The notes below the pieces were generated by a model. That model saw only the letters and a list, made by a program, of their open reading frames with translations, was not told where the DNA came from and did no database searches. Both the position numbers and the translations under genes were made by a program. From [Zimmermannella] faecalis ATCC 13722 (GTDB taxonomy: Bacteria > Actinomycetota > Actinomycetes > Actinomycetales > Microbacteriaceae), in assembly GCF_000381765.1 (NCBI RefSeq), contig NZ_KB907080.1, positions 62,001 through 126,000 of the forward strand: 64,000 nt of DNA. Direction: 5' to 3'. Position 1 is the stretch's first letter. The number at the start of each line of letters is the position of its first letter. Positions 45,599-55,101 of the stretch are shown here, in pieces.

Positions 45599-47773
45599 AT
45601 GACGAGCGCGCCCGGACGCAGTGAACTCGGTGGAACCGAACGCCGCCACAACAGTGGCACCGACGAGGGCCGCCCGCCGATTTCGAGCAGCGAGCTCGAG
45701 CGGGCCCGCATCGAGCTCACGACCGAGGCCGACTCCGCACCCCGCGTGAACTGGCGTGTGTTCATCATCGCCGCCCTGATCATCCTCGCGTTCTCGCTCT
45801 GGGCGATCTTCGCGCCGGCGGCGGCGCAGACGACGATGCAGCAGGTCGTCGGCTGGATCTCGGAGAACCTCGGCTGGTTCTACGTGCTCACCGTCACGGT
45901 CGTCATCGGCTTCGTGCTCTGGGTCGCCTTCTCGAAGGAGGGCTCGGTGCGGCTCGGGCCCGACCATTCGCGCCCGCAATACAAGTTCTTCACGTGGGTC
46001 TCGATGCTCTTCGCCGCCGGCGTCGGCATCGACATGCTCTTCTACTCGGTCACGGGGCCAATTCAGCACTACCTGACGCCGCCCGACGCGACGGCCGAGA
46101 GTGCGGCTGCACTGCAGAACTCGGTCGTGTGGACGATGTTCCACTACGGCATCGCCGGCTGGGCCATGTACTCCCTGCTCGGCATGGCGATGGGCTACTT
46201 CGCGTACCGCTGGGGCATGCCGCTGTCGATCCGTGCCGCGATCTACCCGCTGCTCGGCAAGCGCGTCAAGGGCGGCATCGGCGACACGATCGACATCTTC
46301 GCGCTCGTCGGCACCGTCATGGGCGTCGCGACCTCGATGGGCATCGGCGTCGTGCTCCTCAACATCGGCTTCGCCTGGCTCTTCGGTCTCGAGGAGGGCC
46401 TCGCGCTGCAGATCGCGCTCGTCGCGGTCGCGGTCATCATGACCATCGCCGCGTGCACCTCGGGCGTCGACAAGGGCATACGCCTCATCTCGGAGCTCAA
46501 CCTCTGGAGCGCTGCCGCGATGATGCTCTACATCCTCTTCTCGGGCAAAACGGCGTTCCTGCTCAACGCGCTCATCGAAAACATCGGCCAGTTCATCGTC
46601 ACCCTGCCCGGCCGCACGCTCGAGACCATGGCGTATCAAGACGGTGGCTCGGAGTGGATGAGCGGCGCCACGCTGTTCTTCTGGGCGTTCTGGCTCGCCT
46701 GGGGCCCCTTCGTCGGCCTCTTCCTTGCCCGCATCTCGCGCGGCCGCACGCTGCGGGAGTTCGTCATCGCCGCGATCACGGCGCCCGTGCTCTGCGACTT
46801 CTTCATCGTCTCAATCTTCGGCAACTCGGCCCTCTCGGTCGTGCTCGGCGGCAACACCGACTTTGCGAACCTCGCGGTCGAGAGCCCCGAGAAGGGGTGG
46901 TACGCCCTGCTCGAGATGTTCCCGGGCGCGGCGTTCCTCATCGGCCTCGCGACGCTGTCGGGCCTGCTGTTCTACCTCACCTCGGCGAACTCCGGCGCCA
47001 TGGTCATGTCGAACTTCTCGTCGACGATTCGCGACCCCGGCCAGGACGGCCCGAAGTGGCTGCGGATCTTCTGGGCGCTACTCACCGCCGTGCTGACCGT
47101 CGCGATGCTCGTCGCCGGCGGCGTAACGACGATGGAGTACGCGACCCTCATCTTCGCGCTGCCCGTGACGATCATCGCCTACCTCGTCATGGCCGCGTTC
47201 TCGAAGGTGCTGCGCATGGAGCGCGCCGAGCGCGAGGGCACGGCGATGCGCCGCCGCTCGGTCGCCGCGACGGGCGGGAACGTGCCCGAGAAAACCTGGC
47301 GCCAGCGCCTCGCAAACCTCCGGTCGTATCCGTCGAAGCGCCAGGTCGTGCAGTACATCGAGCGCACCGCGGCCCCCGCACTCGCCGACGTGCGAGGCGA
47401 GTTCGAGAAGCTCGGCTACGCCGCGGCCCTCACGAGCGAGGTCGACGCCGAAACGGGCGTCGACAGCCACACGCTCACCGTGAGCATGGACGAGTACCGC
47501 GCGTTCGTCTACCGCATCGCCGCCGTCGAGGCGCCCGTGCCGGCCTTCGGCGGCCGCATGTCGCGCGAGGTCGACGTGTACTTCCGCCTCGAGGTGTTCA
47601 CGCAGACCGGTTCCGAGGGCTACGACCTCATGGGGCTCACGAAGCAGCAGATCATCGACGACGTGCTCGACCGGTACGAGGGGCACCTCAGCTTCCTGCG
47701 GTACTCGACCGACCACGACGCGGCCTCGCTGCTCACGCCGGCCGACCCCGAGCCGGGTGAGGCGGCCCACTAG
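45599..47773 (+). CDS. betT: BCCT-family choline/glycine betaine transporter
   Basis: A 724-residue sodium- or proton-coupled carrier. About 50 polar residues precede twelve transmembrane helices (residues ~55-545). The BCCT signature region is 'FFWAFWLAWGPFVGLFLARISRGR' (residues ~358-382, with W-to-F changes), and 'GIDMLFYSVTGP' is in helix 3. A C-terminal cytoplasmic domain of about 150 residues with 'YFRLEVFTQTGSEGYDLMG' is the BetT-type osmosensory extension, which most glycine-betaine BCCTs lack. Good RBS AAAAGGAG. No betA/betB here. The role is probably osmoprotection through choline uptake. Confidence 0.88.
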   Translation: MTSAPGRSELGGTERRHNSGTDEGRPPISSSELERARIELTTEADSAPRVNWRVFIIAALIILAFSLWAIFAPAAAQTTMQQVVGWISENLGWFYVLTVTVVIGFVLWVAFSKEGSVRLGPDHSRPQYKFFTWVSMLFAAGVGIDMLFYSVTGPIQHYLTPPDATAESAAALQNSVVWTMFHYGIAGWAMYSLLGMAMGYFAYRWGMPLSIRAAIYPLLGKRVKGGIGDTIDIFALVGTVMGVATSMGIGVVLLNIGFAWLFGLEEGLALQIALVAVAVIMTIAACTSGVDKGIRLISELNLWSAAAMMLYILFSGKTAFLLNALIENIGQFIVTLPGRTLETMAYQDGGSEWMSGATLFFWAFWLAWGPFVGLFLARISRGRTLREFVIAAITAPVLCDFFIVSIFGNSALSVVLGGNTDFANLAVESPEKGWYALLEMFPGAAFLIGLATLSGLLFYLTSANSGAMVMSNFSSTIRDPGQDGPKWLRIFWALLTAVLTVAMLVAGGVTTMEYATLIFALPVTIIAYLVMAAFSKVLRMERAEREGTAMRRRSVAATGGNVPEKTWRQRLANLRSYPSKRQVVQYIERTAAPALADVRGEFEKLGYAAALTSEVDAETGVDSHTLTVSMDEYRAFVYRIAAVEAPVPAFGGRMSREVDVYFRLEVFTQTGSEGYDLMGLTKQQIIDDVLDRYEGHLSFLRYSTDHDAASLLTPADPEPGEAAH

Positions 47774-47825
47774 GGCAGCCTCACCGGTGCGCCCGAGCGC
47801 GCCCGCAGCGACCTAGAGTGAGCTG

Positions 47826-48746
47826 GTGACCACCACGAACTCGCGGGATGCGCGCCCGGCCTCGCCCGCGCATCCCGGCCGCCGCTCGGTGCTGCAGGCG
47901 CTGCTGCTGATACTCGCCGGTTCCCTCGGCATTCAGACCTCGGCGGCGATCTCGTCGGGGCTCTTCGACGCCTACGGCACGTACGGCACGTCGGCGTTGC
48001 GGATGCTCGTGGGCGCCGCGGTGCTGCTCGTACTCGTACGGCCGCGGATACGCGGGCGCAGCCGCGCGCAGTGGCTCGGCATCTCGGTGTACGGCATCGC
48101 GATGGCGGCAATGAACATCTGCCTGTACAACGCGATCGATCGCATCCCGCTCGGCATCGCGGTGACGCTCGAATTCCTCGGCCCCTGCGCCGTCGCGCTG
48201 CTCGGCTCGCGTCGCATTCGCGAGGGCATTTGCGCGGTCGTCGCCCTCGCGGGTGTCGCACTCATCTCGGTCGGGCCCGCCGGCTACTTCGACCTCGCCG
48301 GATATCTCTTCGGGCTCGGCGCCGCGCTCTTTTTCGCGCTCTACACGATCGGTGCCGACCGCATCGGCAAGGCGAGCAGCGGCCTCGACGGGGTCGCCCT
48401 GTCGGTGACCGTCGCCGCGATCGTGACGCTGCCGTTTGCCGTCGTGCAGGTGCCGCGCGTCACGCCTACTGACTGGGGCGTGCTCGTGCTCGTCGCGGTC
48501 ATCGGGGTGGCGATGCCGTTCTCGGTCGACACGATCGCGGGGCGCATCACGTCGGCACGCATTATCGGCACGCTGTTCGCGATCGACCCGGCGATGGGCT
48601 GCCTCGTTGGCTTCGTCGTGCTCGGGCAGGCGGTGACCGTGACGGCGCTGTGTGGCGTCGGGCTCGTCGCGGTCGCCGGAGCACTCATCGTCTGGATCTC
48701 GAAGAAGCCGGCACCGATCGGCGAGCATCCGCTGCCGCCCGAATAG
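47826..48746 (+). CDS. EamA/RhtA-type exporter
   Basis: A 306-residue drug/metabolite transporter with ten transmembrane helices in two EamA repeats. 'AMNICLYNAIDRIPLGIAVTLEFLGP' region near residues 95-120 is the RhtA-type hallmark, associated with threonine, homoserine or nucleobase export. GTG 47826 gives a polar N-terminus. Similar in sequence to the EamA gene at 57979-58965. It lies 52 bases after betT; joint transcription is possible. Confidence 0.87.
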   Translation: MTTTNSRDARPASPAHPGRRSVLQALLLILAGSLGIQTSAAISSGLFDAYGTYGTSALRMLVGAAVLLVLVRPRIRGRSRAQWLGISVYGIAMAAMNICLYNAIDRIPLGIAVTLEFLGPCAVALLGSRRIREGICAVVALAGVALISVGPAGYFDLAGYLFGLGAALFFALYTIGADRIGKASSGLDGVALSVTVAAIVTLPFAVVQVPRVTPTDWGVLVLVAVIGVAMPFSVDTIAGRITSARIIGTLFAIDPAMGCLVGFVVLGQAVTVTALCGVGLVAVAGALIVWISKKPAPIGEHPLPPE

Positions 48747-48798
48747 GGCCACCTGACAACACGGGTGACCGTGTGTGACGCGACCGTGCGCCAGATGA

Positions 48799-48825
48799 CG
48801 GCACGTGAACCGGTGTGACGTGCCG
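48799..48825. promoter_or_regulatory. Inverted repeat CGGCACGT-N11-ACGTGCCG
   Basis: Perfect 8-bp arms, 118 bases upstream of the DszC-like gene in a 196-bp gap. A smaller dyad CACGG-GTGA-CCGTG lies about 40 bases before it. Likely regulator sites for the flavoprotein gene. Confidence 0.45.
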
Positions 48826-48942
48826 GGTGTCGTGGGGCAGGCACTCCCCCTAGCTTGGCTCGCGACCATTCCACCGGGCGAACGGTCGCGGCCGCCACGC
48901 GTCGCGCCGTGCGCATTGCGGTGACTCAGCGGAAGGATGCCC

Positions 48943-50178
48943 ATGCCCACGACACCCGAACTCCTCGCTCGATTCGCGCCCGTGTTTGCCGCGATCGCCG
49001 ACGGTGCCCTCGAACGCGAACGCGAGCGCGCCCTGCCGGTCGCAGAGGTGCGGGCGCTCGCCGAGGCGGGCTTCGGCCGAGTGCGCCTGCCCGAGTCGGC
49101 GGGCGGGTTCGGCGCGACCGTGCCGCAGCTCGCCGCGCTGCTCGTCGAGCTCGCGGCAGCCGATTCAAACCTCGCGCAGATCTGGCGCGGCCACATCGCG
49201 TTCGTCGAAGACGTGCTGCTCTCGCGGCGCAGCGAGTTCCGGGCGCGCTGGCTCGACCGCATCGCGGCGGGCGCCGTGCTCGGCAACGCCTGGAGCGAGA
49301 TCGGCACGGTCGAGCGCGGCCGGCTCGGCACGAAGATCGACGTCAACGGCGACGAGGCGCGCGTCACGGGCGAGAAGTTCTACACGACCGGCTCGATCTA
49401 CGCCGACTACTCCGACACGACGGTCGAGGCCGCCGACGGCACGCAGTACATCGCGGTTGTGCCGCTCGCGCAAGGCGGTGTGACGATCAGCGACGACTGG
49501 GACGGCTTCGGCCAGCAGCTCACCGGCACCGGCACGATCGTGTTCGATGGCGCGACGCTCGACGCCGCCGACGTCGTGCCATTTGCCGATCGGTTCCCGT
49601 ATCAGACGGCGCTCTACCAGCTCGTGCTGCTCGCGACCCACGCGGGTATCGCGCGGGCGGTGCTGCGCGACGCGTCAACCGCGGTGGCGGCGCGCGAGCG
49701 CACCTACAGCCACGGCAACGCCGACCGGGTGCGCAACGACCCGCAGATTCTGCAGGCCGTCGGCGAACTCGGCGCGACGTCGTACGCGAGCGACGCAATC
49801 GTGCAGCGCGTCGCGGAGTCGGTGCAGGCCGCCTACGAGACGGCCGATGCGGTGCGCGGCGGGCTCGGCGGCGACGCGGCGGTCGAGGCCGCCCATGACG
49901 CCGTCGTCGCGTCGGAGCTCGATTCGGCCCGCGCGCAGGTGACGCTCTCGAGGCTCGTGCCCGAGGCCGCGACCCGGCTCTTCGACTCGCTCGGGGCGTC
50001 GGGTGTGCGCGCGTCGGCCGCGCTCGACCGGCACTGGCGCAATGCCCGCACCGTCGCATCCCACAACCCGTGGCTCTACAAGGCACGCACCGTCGGCGAC
50101 TTCGAGGTGAACGGCACCGAGCCCGGGTATCAGTGGACGATCGGCACGGTCGCGGCTACGACGCCCGCCGCACCGTAA
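48943..50178 (+). CDS. Acyl-CoA-dehydrogenase-fold flavoprotein monooxygenase (DszC/SfnB type)
   Basis: A 411-residue flavoprotein with the acyl-CoA dehydrogenase fold. The catalytic Glu region of dehydrogenases is absent; the C-terminus has 'HNPWLYKARTVGDFEVNG' (residues ~374-391), typical of DszC/SfnB flavin-dependent monooxygenases that act on organosulfur compounds. 'GNAWSEIGTVERGRLGTKI' near residue 110 replaces the dehydrogenase FAD loop. ATG 48943 follows GGAAGG by 6 bases; ATG 48937 is an alternative. A flavin reductase partner is not nearby. Substrate uncertain. Confidence 0.85.
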   Translation: MPTTPELLARFAPVFAAIADGALERERERALPVAEVRALAEAGFGRVRLPESAGGFGATVPQLAALLVELAAADSNLAQIWRGHIAFVEDVLLSRRSEFRARWLDRIAAGAVLGNAWSEIGTVERGRLGTKIDVNGDEARVTGEKFYTTGSIYADYSDTTVEAADGTQYIAVVPLAQGGVTISDDWDGFGQQLTGTGTIVFDGATLDAADVVPFADRFPYQTALYQLVLLATHAGIARAVLRDASTAVAARERTYSHGNADRVRNDPQILQAVGELGATSYASDAIVQRVAESVQAAYETADAVRGGLGGDAAVEAAHDAVVASELDSARAQVTLSRLVPEAATRLFDSLGASGVRASAALDRHWRNARTVASHNPWLYKARTVGDFEVNGTEPGYQWTIGTVAATTPAAP

Positions 50179-50506
50179 GCAGCAGCACCGCGTCGTCGAG
50201 CGCGTCGACCGAGTGGCGCTCCGGCGGAATCGCAATGAGATCGCCCGCCGCGAGCGCCCACTCGTGCTCGGCGCTGTGCAGCCGAACTCGCCCGGCAAGC
50301 ACCTGCAGGGTGGCCTCGGGCGGGCTGTCGTGCTCGGCGAGTCCCGAACCGGCGAGAATCGCGATCGCCGTCTGCCGCAGAATCGAGTCGTGATCGCCGA
50401 AGACGGTCGCGGCCGCCCGCTGCGCGCGGCTCGCGCGTGCCTTCTCGAGCAGGTCGTCGGCGAGCACGGGCAGGCTCCAGGCCTCGGCTCGTTCGGTCTC
50501 ACGCAT
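50156..50506 (-). CDS. Cupin-fold protein
   Basis: A 116-residue single-domain cupin with 'SPPEATLQVLAGRVRLHS' and 'LAAGDLIAIPPERHSVDALDDA' (about residues 60-105), which are the two cupin motifs. Only one clear metal-type His is seen, so metal binding is doubtful. The first 40 residues are a helix that may mediate dimerisation. It overlaps the convergent flavoprotein gene by 23 bases. Lies 27 bases downstream of the ABC pair and may be co-transcribed. Confidence 0.8.
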   Translation of the reverse strand: MRETERAEAWSLPVLADDLLEKARASRAQRAAATVFGDHDSILRQTAIAILAGSGLAEHDSPPEATLQVLAGRVRLHSAEHEWALAAGDLIAIPPERHSVDALDDAVLLLTVRRAS

Positions 50507-50533
50507 CGGGTGCCTCCCTCGTCGACGAGTGGG

Positions 50534-52303
50534 TCACTCCAGTCTCCCCCGCGTCTCTCCGCCTGTCGAATAGGCCCGCCACAGTTCGGCGTAGGCACCG
50601 CCGACCTCGAGGAGCTCGACGTGCGTGCCCTGTTCGATGACCCGCCCCTCGGCCATCACGAGAATGCGGTCGGCCACCTGCGCCTGCTGCAGCCGGTGGG
50701 CGACGACGATGCCCGTGCGGCCCTCGAGCGCCGCCGCCGCAGCCCGCTCGAGCCGCGCGGCACCGCGGCTGCCCGACTCGGCCGTCGCCTCGTCGAGAAT
50801 GAGCACGGCCGGGTCGGCGAGCACCGCCCGGGCGAGGGCGAGCTGCGCGACCTGCTCGGGGGTGAGGGCGTGGCCGAGCTCGCCGACGACGGTTTCGGCG
50901 CCGTGTGGCAGAGCCGCAACCCAGTCGGATGCGCCGGCCACCTCGAGCGCGTGCGCCACCTCGGCGTCGCTCGCGTCATGCTTCGCGAGTCGGAGGTCGG
51001 CCGCGAGCGGGCCCGCGAACACGTGAGCCTCCTGCGAGACGAGTACGACGGGGCGCGGATGCGTGCCTGCGAACTCCTCGACGGGCCGGTCGTGCACCGT
51101 CACGGCGCCCTCCGCGGGCTCGACGAGCCCGGCGAGCACGACCGCGAGTGTCGACTTTCCCGCGCCGCTCGCGCCGACAACGGCGACCTGCTCGCCGTGC
51201 GCGACCTCGAGCGAGACGTCGTGCACGACGGGCACGTCGCCGTAGCGGTGCGTTAGCCCGTCGGCGCGGACGTCGCCGCGCGGCCGCTCCTCGATGGGGG
51301 CGAGCACGCGCTCGCGCTCCCCCGCCTCGATGACGCCGACCATGCGCGCGAGGCTCGCGGCGGCCGACTGCATCTCGTCGAAGCTGTGGACGATGATGCC
51401 GATCGGATTGAACAGGCGGTGGAAGTAGAGGGCTGCGGCGGTGACGGCGCCGACGGTCGCGGCGTCGAACGACACGAGGGCGAACCCGACCGCAATGATC
51501 GTGCCGAGGCCGACGAGCTCGGCGAAGTTCATCCATTTGCCCCAGGCGCTCGAGAACCACAGCACGGCGCGCGAGATGCCGCGGGCCCGGTCAGAGGCCG
51601 CGACGATGCCGTCGAGGTGCGCCGCCTCGGCCCCGTACGCGTGCACCGTCGGCAACCCCTCGAGCGACGCGATGAGCGATTCGGCGCGGTCGCCGAACGC
51701 GGCACGCTCAGCGTTATAGCGCGGGGCCGCGCGCGGAAGATACCAGCGCAGCGAGAGCACGTAGACGGGCACCGACGCGAGCCCCGCCACTGCGAGCCAC
51801 GGGTTGAGCGCGAACAGGCCGGCGATGGTAAGCAGCACCGTGAGGAGTGCCCCGACCCACGGTGCGAGCAGGGCGACGACGACCTGGCTCACGACGGCGA
51901 CGTCGTCGCCGACCCGCGCGAGGAGGTCGCCCCGCCCCGTCTCTTCGAGCCGCCGGGGCGGGAGGCGCAGGGCTGCACCGACGACGTCCTCGCGCATCCG
52001 TGCGAGCACGCGCTGGCCGATTCGCGCGACGAGCGCGCCGCTCGCGGCGCTGAGCACGGCGCTGAGCCCGCCGGCGCCCGCGACCCAGATCGCGAGGATG
52101 ACGATTTCATGAGCGTCTCCCCCGCGCTGCACGGCGTCGACGATGAGCCCGACCACCCACGGCGCGACCACGCCGGCGAGTGCGGCGAGCCCCGCGAGCA
52201 CGACCGTCGCGACCGTGAGCGCGCGTTGCCGACGAACGCTCCGGCCGAGCGCGCGCCGAATCCCCCGCCCGTTCGCGAGCGGCAGGCGCAGCGCGGCGCT
52301 CAT
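50534..52303 (-). CDS. ABC half-transporter with intact Walker motifs and degenerate signature
   Basis: A 589-residue exporter-type half-transporter: six transmembrane helices (residues ~25-310) and a C-terminal nucleotide-binding domain. Walker A is GASGAGKS near residue 388 and Walker B VLILDEAT near 505. The signature, usually LSGGQ, is LTPEQ here, followed by a normal 'LALARAVLADP'. The H-loop 'VVAHRL' is present. ATG 52303 overlaps the stop of its partner gene (ATGA), so the two proteins are made together and form a heterodimer. The siderophore uptake genes are next door. Confidence 0.9.
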   Translation of the reverse strand: MSAALRLPLANGRGIRRALGRSVRRQRALTVATVVLAGLAALAGVVAPWVVGLIVDAVQRGGDAHEIVILAIWVAGAGGLSAVLSAASGALVARIGQRVLARMREDVVGAALRLPPRRLEETGRGDLLARVGDDVAVVSQVVVALLAPWVGALLTVLLTIAGLFALNPWLAVAGLASVPVYVLSLRWYLPRAAPRYNAERAAFGDRAESLIASLEGLPTVHAYGAEAAHLDGIVAASDRARGISRAVLWFSSAWGKWMNFAELVGLGTIIAVGFALVSFDAATVGAVTAAALYFHRLFNPIGIIVHSFDEMQSAAASLARMVGVIEAGERERVLAPIEERPRGDVRADGLTHRYGDVPVVHDVSLEVAHGEQVAVVGASGAGKSTLAVVLAGLVEPAEGAVTVHDRPVEEFAGTHPRPVVLVSQEAHVFAGPLAADLRLAKHDASDAEVAHALEVAGASDWVAALPHGAETVVGELGHALTPEQVAQLALARAVLADPAVLILDEATAESGSRGAARLERAAAAALEGRTGIVVAHRLQQAQVADRILVMAEGRVIEQGTHVELLEVGGAYAELWRAYSTGGETRGRLE

Positions 52304-53862
52304 GCGAGCACCCGCCCGCGGTAGTCGGCGTTGCCGTCGAGCAGCGCGGTGTGGGTCGCGCTCACGGGCCCGTCGGCGCCGACGAACACGACGCGATCGG
52401 TTTGCGCGAGCAGCGCCGGGCTCGAGGTCACGACGACCGTCGTGCGCGTCGCGTCGTCGCGGTCGTGGCGCAGTCGGCGAATGCCCGCAGCAATCACCTG
52501 CTCGGTCATCGCGTCGACCGCGCTCGTCGGCTCGAGCAGCACGAGGGCGGCCGGGTCGGTGTGGAGCGCCCGCGCGAGGGCGAGCCGCTGGCGCTGCCCA
52601 CCCGAGAGGCTGAGGCCGCGGTCGTGGATGAGCGCGTCCATGCCCGTGGGCTGCGCCTCGACAAACTCGCGGGCGCCCGCCGCATCGATCGCGGCCGTCG
52701 GGTCGCCCGACGCGCCACCGAGGGCGAGGTTCTGCGCGATCGAACCGGCGAAGAGGTTCGGGCGATGCGGCTCGACGTGCCAGCCCCCGTCGGGCAGCCG
52801 CAGGCTCGCGACCACCTCGGCCTGCGCGGCCGGCTCGGCGACGATGCCGAGCAACTCCCCCGGCACCACCGCGATGTCGCGGCTGGTGCCGGGCCACACA
52901 TCCTCGGCGACCGCGTCGTCGAGCACGCCGGCGACCCGGCCCGCCGACGCCTTCGCCGCCGCGCCGATCTTCAGGTACTCGCCGATCGCCGCGAGCGGTT
53001 CGGCGATGAACTGCGCCGCGCCGACGGCGGCAATGAACGAGCCAACCGTGATCGAGCCGTCGAGGGCGAGCAGTCCCGCGAACGCGACCGACACGGCGAG
53101 CACGACGGTCGAGGCGAGCACGCTCGCGCCGAGGTGCAGTGCGTTCGCGTCACCGGCGCGGATGCCCGCCATCGCGGCCGCGCGGCTCACCTCGCGGTAC
53201 CGGCCGGTCGCGGTGCGCTGCGCGCCGAGCCCGTGCACGACGCGCAGGCCCGTCACGAGATCGGTCGCGAGCGCCGAGGCCGCAGCGAGCGTGCGCTGCT
53301 GCACCTCGACCCGGCGTGAGATTCGCGGCGAGAGCGCACCGAGCGCGAGCGTGACGAGCACGGCCGTGCCGATGAGCACGGCGCCGAGGCGCAGATCGAT
53401 CGTGAGCAGCACGCCGCAGCTCACGGCGAGGGCGGCGCCGGCGCCGAACATCCCCGCGAGCCAGACGATGCTCCGCGACGCCTGGTCGGCGTCGGACGAC
53501 GCGATCGTGAGCAGTTCGCCGTGCGCCCGCCGCGCCCCGCCCGGCCGCAGCGCGCTCGCCGCGAGCTCACGGCGCAAGTGATGGCTCTCGTCGATGACGG
53601 CACCCTGCCCGAACCGCGCGAACCAGCGGTAGCAAAGCGTGAGCGCCGTGAACAGCGCGGTCAGCCCCGCGAGGCAGGCGAGCAGGTACGGCAGCGAGCG
53701 GCCCGCAACGGCCGTGTCGATCGAGATGCCGATCGCGACCGGCACGAGCGCCTCGCAACTCTGGTGCCCCATGAGGCACAGGGCGGCCGACACGACGCGC
53801 GGCCGCTGGCGACGAAGGAGCTGCGAACGCAGGCGGCCAGGCCGCGGTGATGAATCTGGCAT
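52300..53862 (-). CDS. ABC half-transporter lacking Walker A
   Basis: A 520-residue partner subunit with six transmembrane helices (residues ~25-300). Its nucleotide-binding domain keeps a perfect signature (LSLSGGQRQRLALARAL), but where Walker A should be it reads 'GELLGIVAEPAAQAEVV', with no Gly-Lys-Ser/Thr. Walker B is VLLEPTSAVD, with the Mg-binding Asp replaced by Leu. The domain is about 50 residues shorter than normal. The frame is open throughout, so this is evolved loss rather than a sequencing frameshift. Only its signature can contribute to an ATP site. ATG 53862 is used; TTG 53871 is an alternative. Confidence 0.88.
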   Translation of the reverse strand: MPDSSPRPGRLRSQLLRRQRPRVVSAALCLMGHQSCEALVPVAIGISIDTAVAGRSLPYLLACLAGLTALFTALTLCYRWFARFGQGAVIDESHHLRRELAASALRPGGARRAHGELLTIASSDADQASRSIVWLAGMFGAGAALAVSCGVLLTIDLRLGAVLIGTAVLVTLALGALSPRISRRVEVQQRTLAAASALATDLVTGLRVVHGLGAQRTATGRYREVSRAAAMAGIRAGDANALHLGASVLASTVVLAVSVAFAGLLALDGSITVGSFIAAVGAAQFIAEPLAAIGEYLKIGAAAKASAGRVAGVLDDAVAEDVWPGTSRDIAVVPGELLGIVAEPAAQAEVVASLRLPDGGWHVEPHRPNLFAGSIAQNLALGGASGDPTAAIDAAGAREFVEAQPTGMDALIHDRGLSLSGGQRQRLALARALHTDPAALVLLEPTSAVDAMTEQVIAAGIRRLRHDRDDATRTTVVVTSSPALLAQTDRVVFVGADGPVSATHTALLDGNADYRGRVLA

Positions 53863-53954
53863 TGTTCTCAATCCTGAACCCGGCCGCGAGGCGCGGCAAG
53901 CGGCCGTTGCGGCGGATGACGGCGGCGGCAGATGACGGCTGCGGCGAAGACGCG

Positions 53955-53989
53955 AACGCCCGGCCGCGCGGGATGCGCGGCCGGGCGTT
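53955..53989 (-). terminator. Terminator downstream of the siderophore-binding protein gene
   Basis: 15-bp stem AACGCCCGGCCGCGC / GCGCGGCCGGGCGTT with a 5-base loop. It lies 13 bases beyond the stop on the minus strand and separates this gene from the half-transporters. Confidence 0.8.
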
Positions 53990-54002
53990 GGCGCGACGGC
54001 GG

Positions 54003-55007
54003 CTATTCGGTGCCGAGCGCCTCTTCAATGAGCGTCGGGAGCTCGTCGGCGGTGTACTGCACCGACAGCGGCGAGTTCGCCGAGAACGCCTGCGAGAGGT
54101 CGCCGTCGATCACGATCGCGTGGCCGTCCTGCACGGCCTGCAGCGCCTGCCACTGGGCGTCGTCGGTGATCTCGGTGGTGTCGATGAAGATCGGGAAGGC
54201 CACGATGAGGTCGGCCTCGAACACGTCGAGCTCCTCGCTCGAGACCGACGCGGCGAAGCCGGAGGCATCGGCCTCGAGCGCGGCGACCGACGGGTTCTGC
54301 GTGAAGCCGTAGGCCTCGAGCTGCTCGAGTCGGCCGTCGCCGGCGAGGTAGGCGCCCCACCCCTCGGAGGTCTTCGTGCCCACCGTCACGGTCTTGTCGG
54401 CCCACTCGGGGTGCGCCTCGGCGATCGCGGCGTTGCTCTCCTCGACCTGCGCGAGGAGCTCCTCGCCCTTCTCGGGCACGCCGAGCGCGGTCGCGATCAT
54501 CGTGACCTGCTGGTCGAGGCTCGTGAGGTAGCTCTCGCCACCTTCGGGCACGCCGACGGTCGGGGCGATCTCGGAGAGCCGTTCGTAGCGGTCGGGGTCG
54601 CCGCTCGAGCGCACGTCGAGGATGAGGTCGGGCTCGAGCGCGGCGATCGCCTCGTACGAGGGCTCGAGGGTCTCGATGATCTCGGGGGCCTCGTCGTACA
54701 TGCCTTCGGCCCACGGGCCGACGCCCTCGCCGCCGAAGCCGAGCCAGTCGGAGGCACCGACGGGCTGCACGCCGAGCGCGAGCGCCGTCTCGGCGTCCGA
54801 CCAGCCGAGGGCGACGACGCGCTCGGGGGCCTCGTCGATCGTCACGTCACCGAACGCGGTCGTGACGGTCTGGGGGAACGTGCCCTCGCCCGCGGCGGAC
54901 TCGCCGTCGGTGTCGGTGGTCGAGCCAGCGTCACCGCCGGTGGCGCAGCCGGTGAGCAGCAGCGCGGCCGCCGCGGCGGTCGCCAGGAGCCGTCGAGAAA
55001 TTCGCAT
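54003..55007 (-). CDS. Iron-siderophore ABC transporter substrate-binding lipoprotein
   Basis: A 334-residue extracytoplasmic binding protein. The signal peptide ends in lipobox LLTGC near residue 21, followed by a Gly/Ser/Asp/Thr linker. The FecB/BtuF-type fold shows 'TVTTAFGDVTIDEAPERVVALGWSDAE' region near residues 47-73, 'LEPDLILDV' and a long connecting helix. ATG 55007 gives the signal peptide directly; the longer frame upstream is the promoter. Divergent from the permease operon across a DtxR/IdeR box, so iron-repressed. Confidence 0.93.
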   Translation of the reverse strand: MRISRRLLATAAAAALLLTGCATGGDAGSTTDTDGESAAGEGTFPQTVTTAFGDVTIDEAPERVVALGWSDAETALALGVQPVGASDWLGFGGEGVGPWAEGMYDEAPEIIETLEPSYEAIAALEPDLILDVRSSGDPDRYERLSEIAPTVGVPEGGESYLTSLDQQVTMIATALGVPEKGEELLAQVEESNAAIAEAHPEWADKTVTVGTKTSEGWGAYLAGDGRLEQLEAYGFTQNPSVAALEADASGFAASVSSEELDVFEADLIVAFPIFIDTTEITDDAQWQALQAVQDGHAIVIDGDLSQAFSANSPLSVQYTADELPTLIEEALGTE

Positions 55008-55101
55008 GATGAGACGCCTTTCGATATCGCGCTTGGGGAGGCGCGCGCAAACAGATTCTTCGCGCCGCGGGCAGAAATCCGCCGACGGATGCGTCGATAC
55101 C

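Noticed and set aside
52300-52900. Frameshift explaining the missing Walker A
   Set aside because: The frame is open and in register before and after, the signature and D-loop remain, and no other frame encodes a GxxGxGKS motif there.
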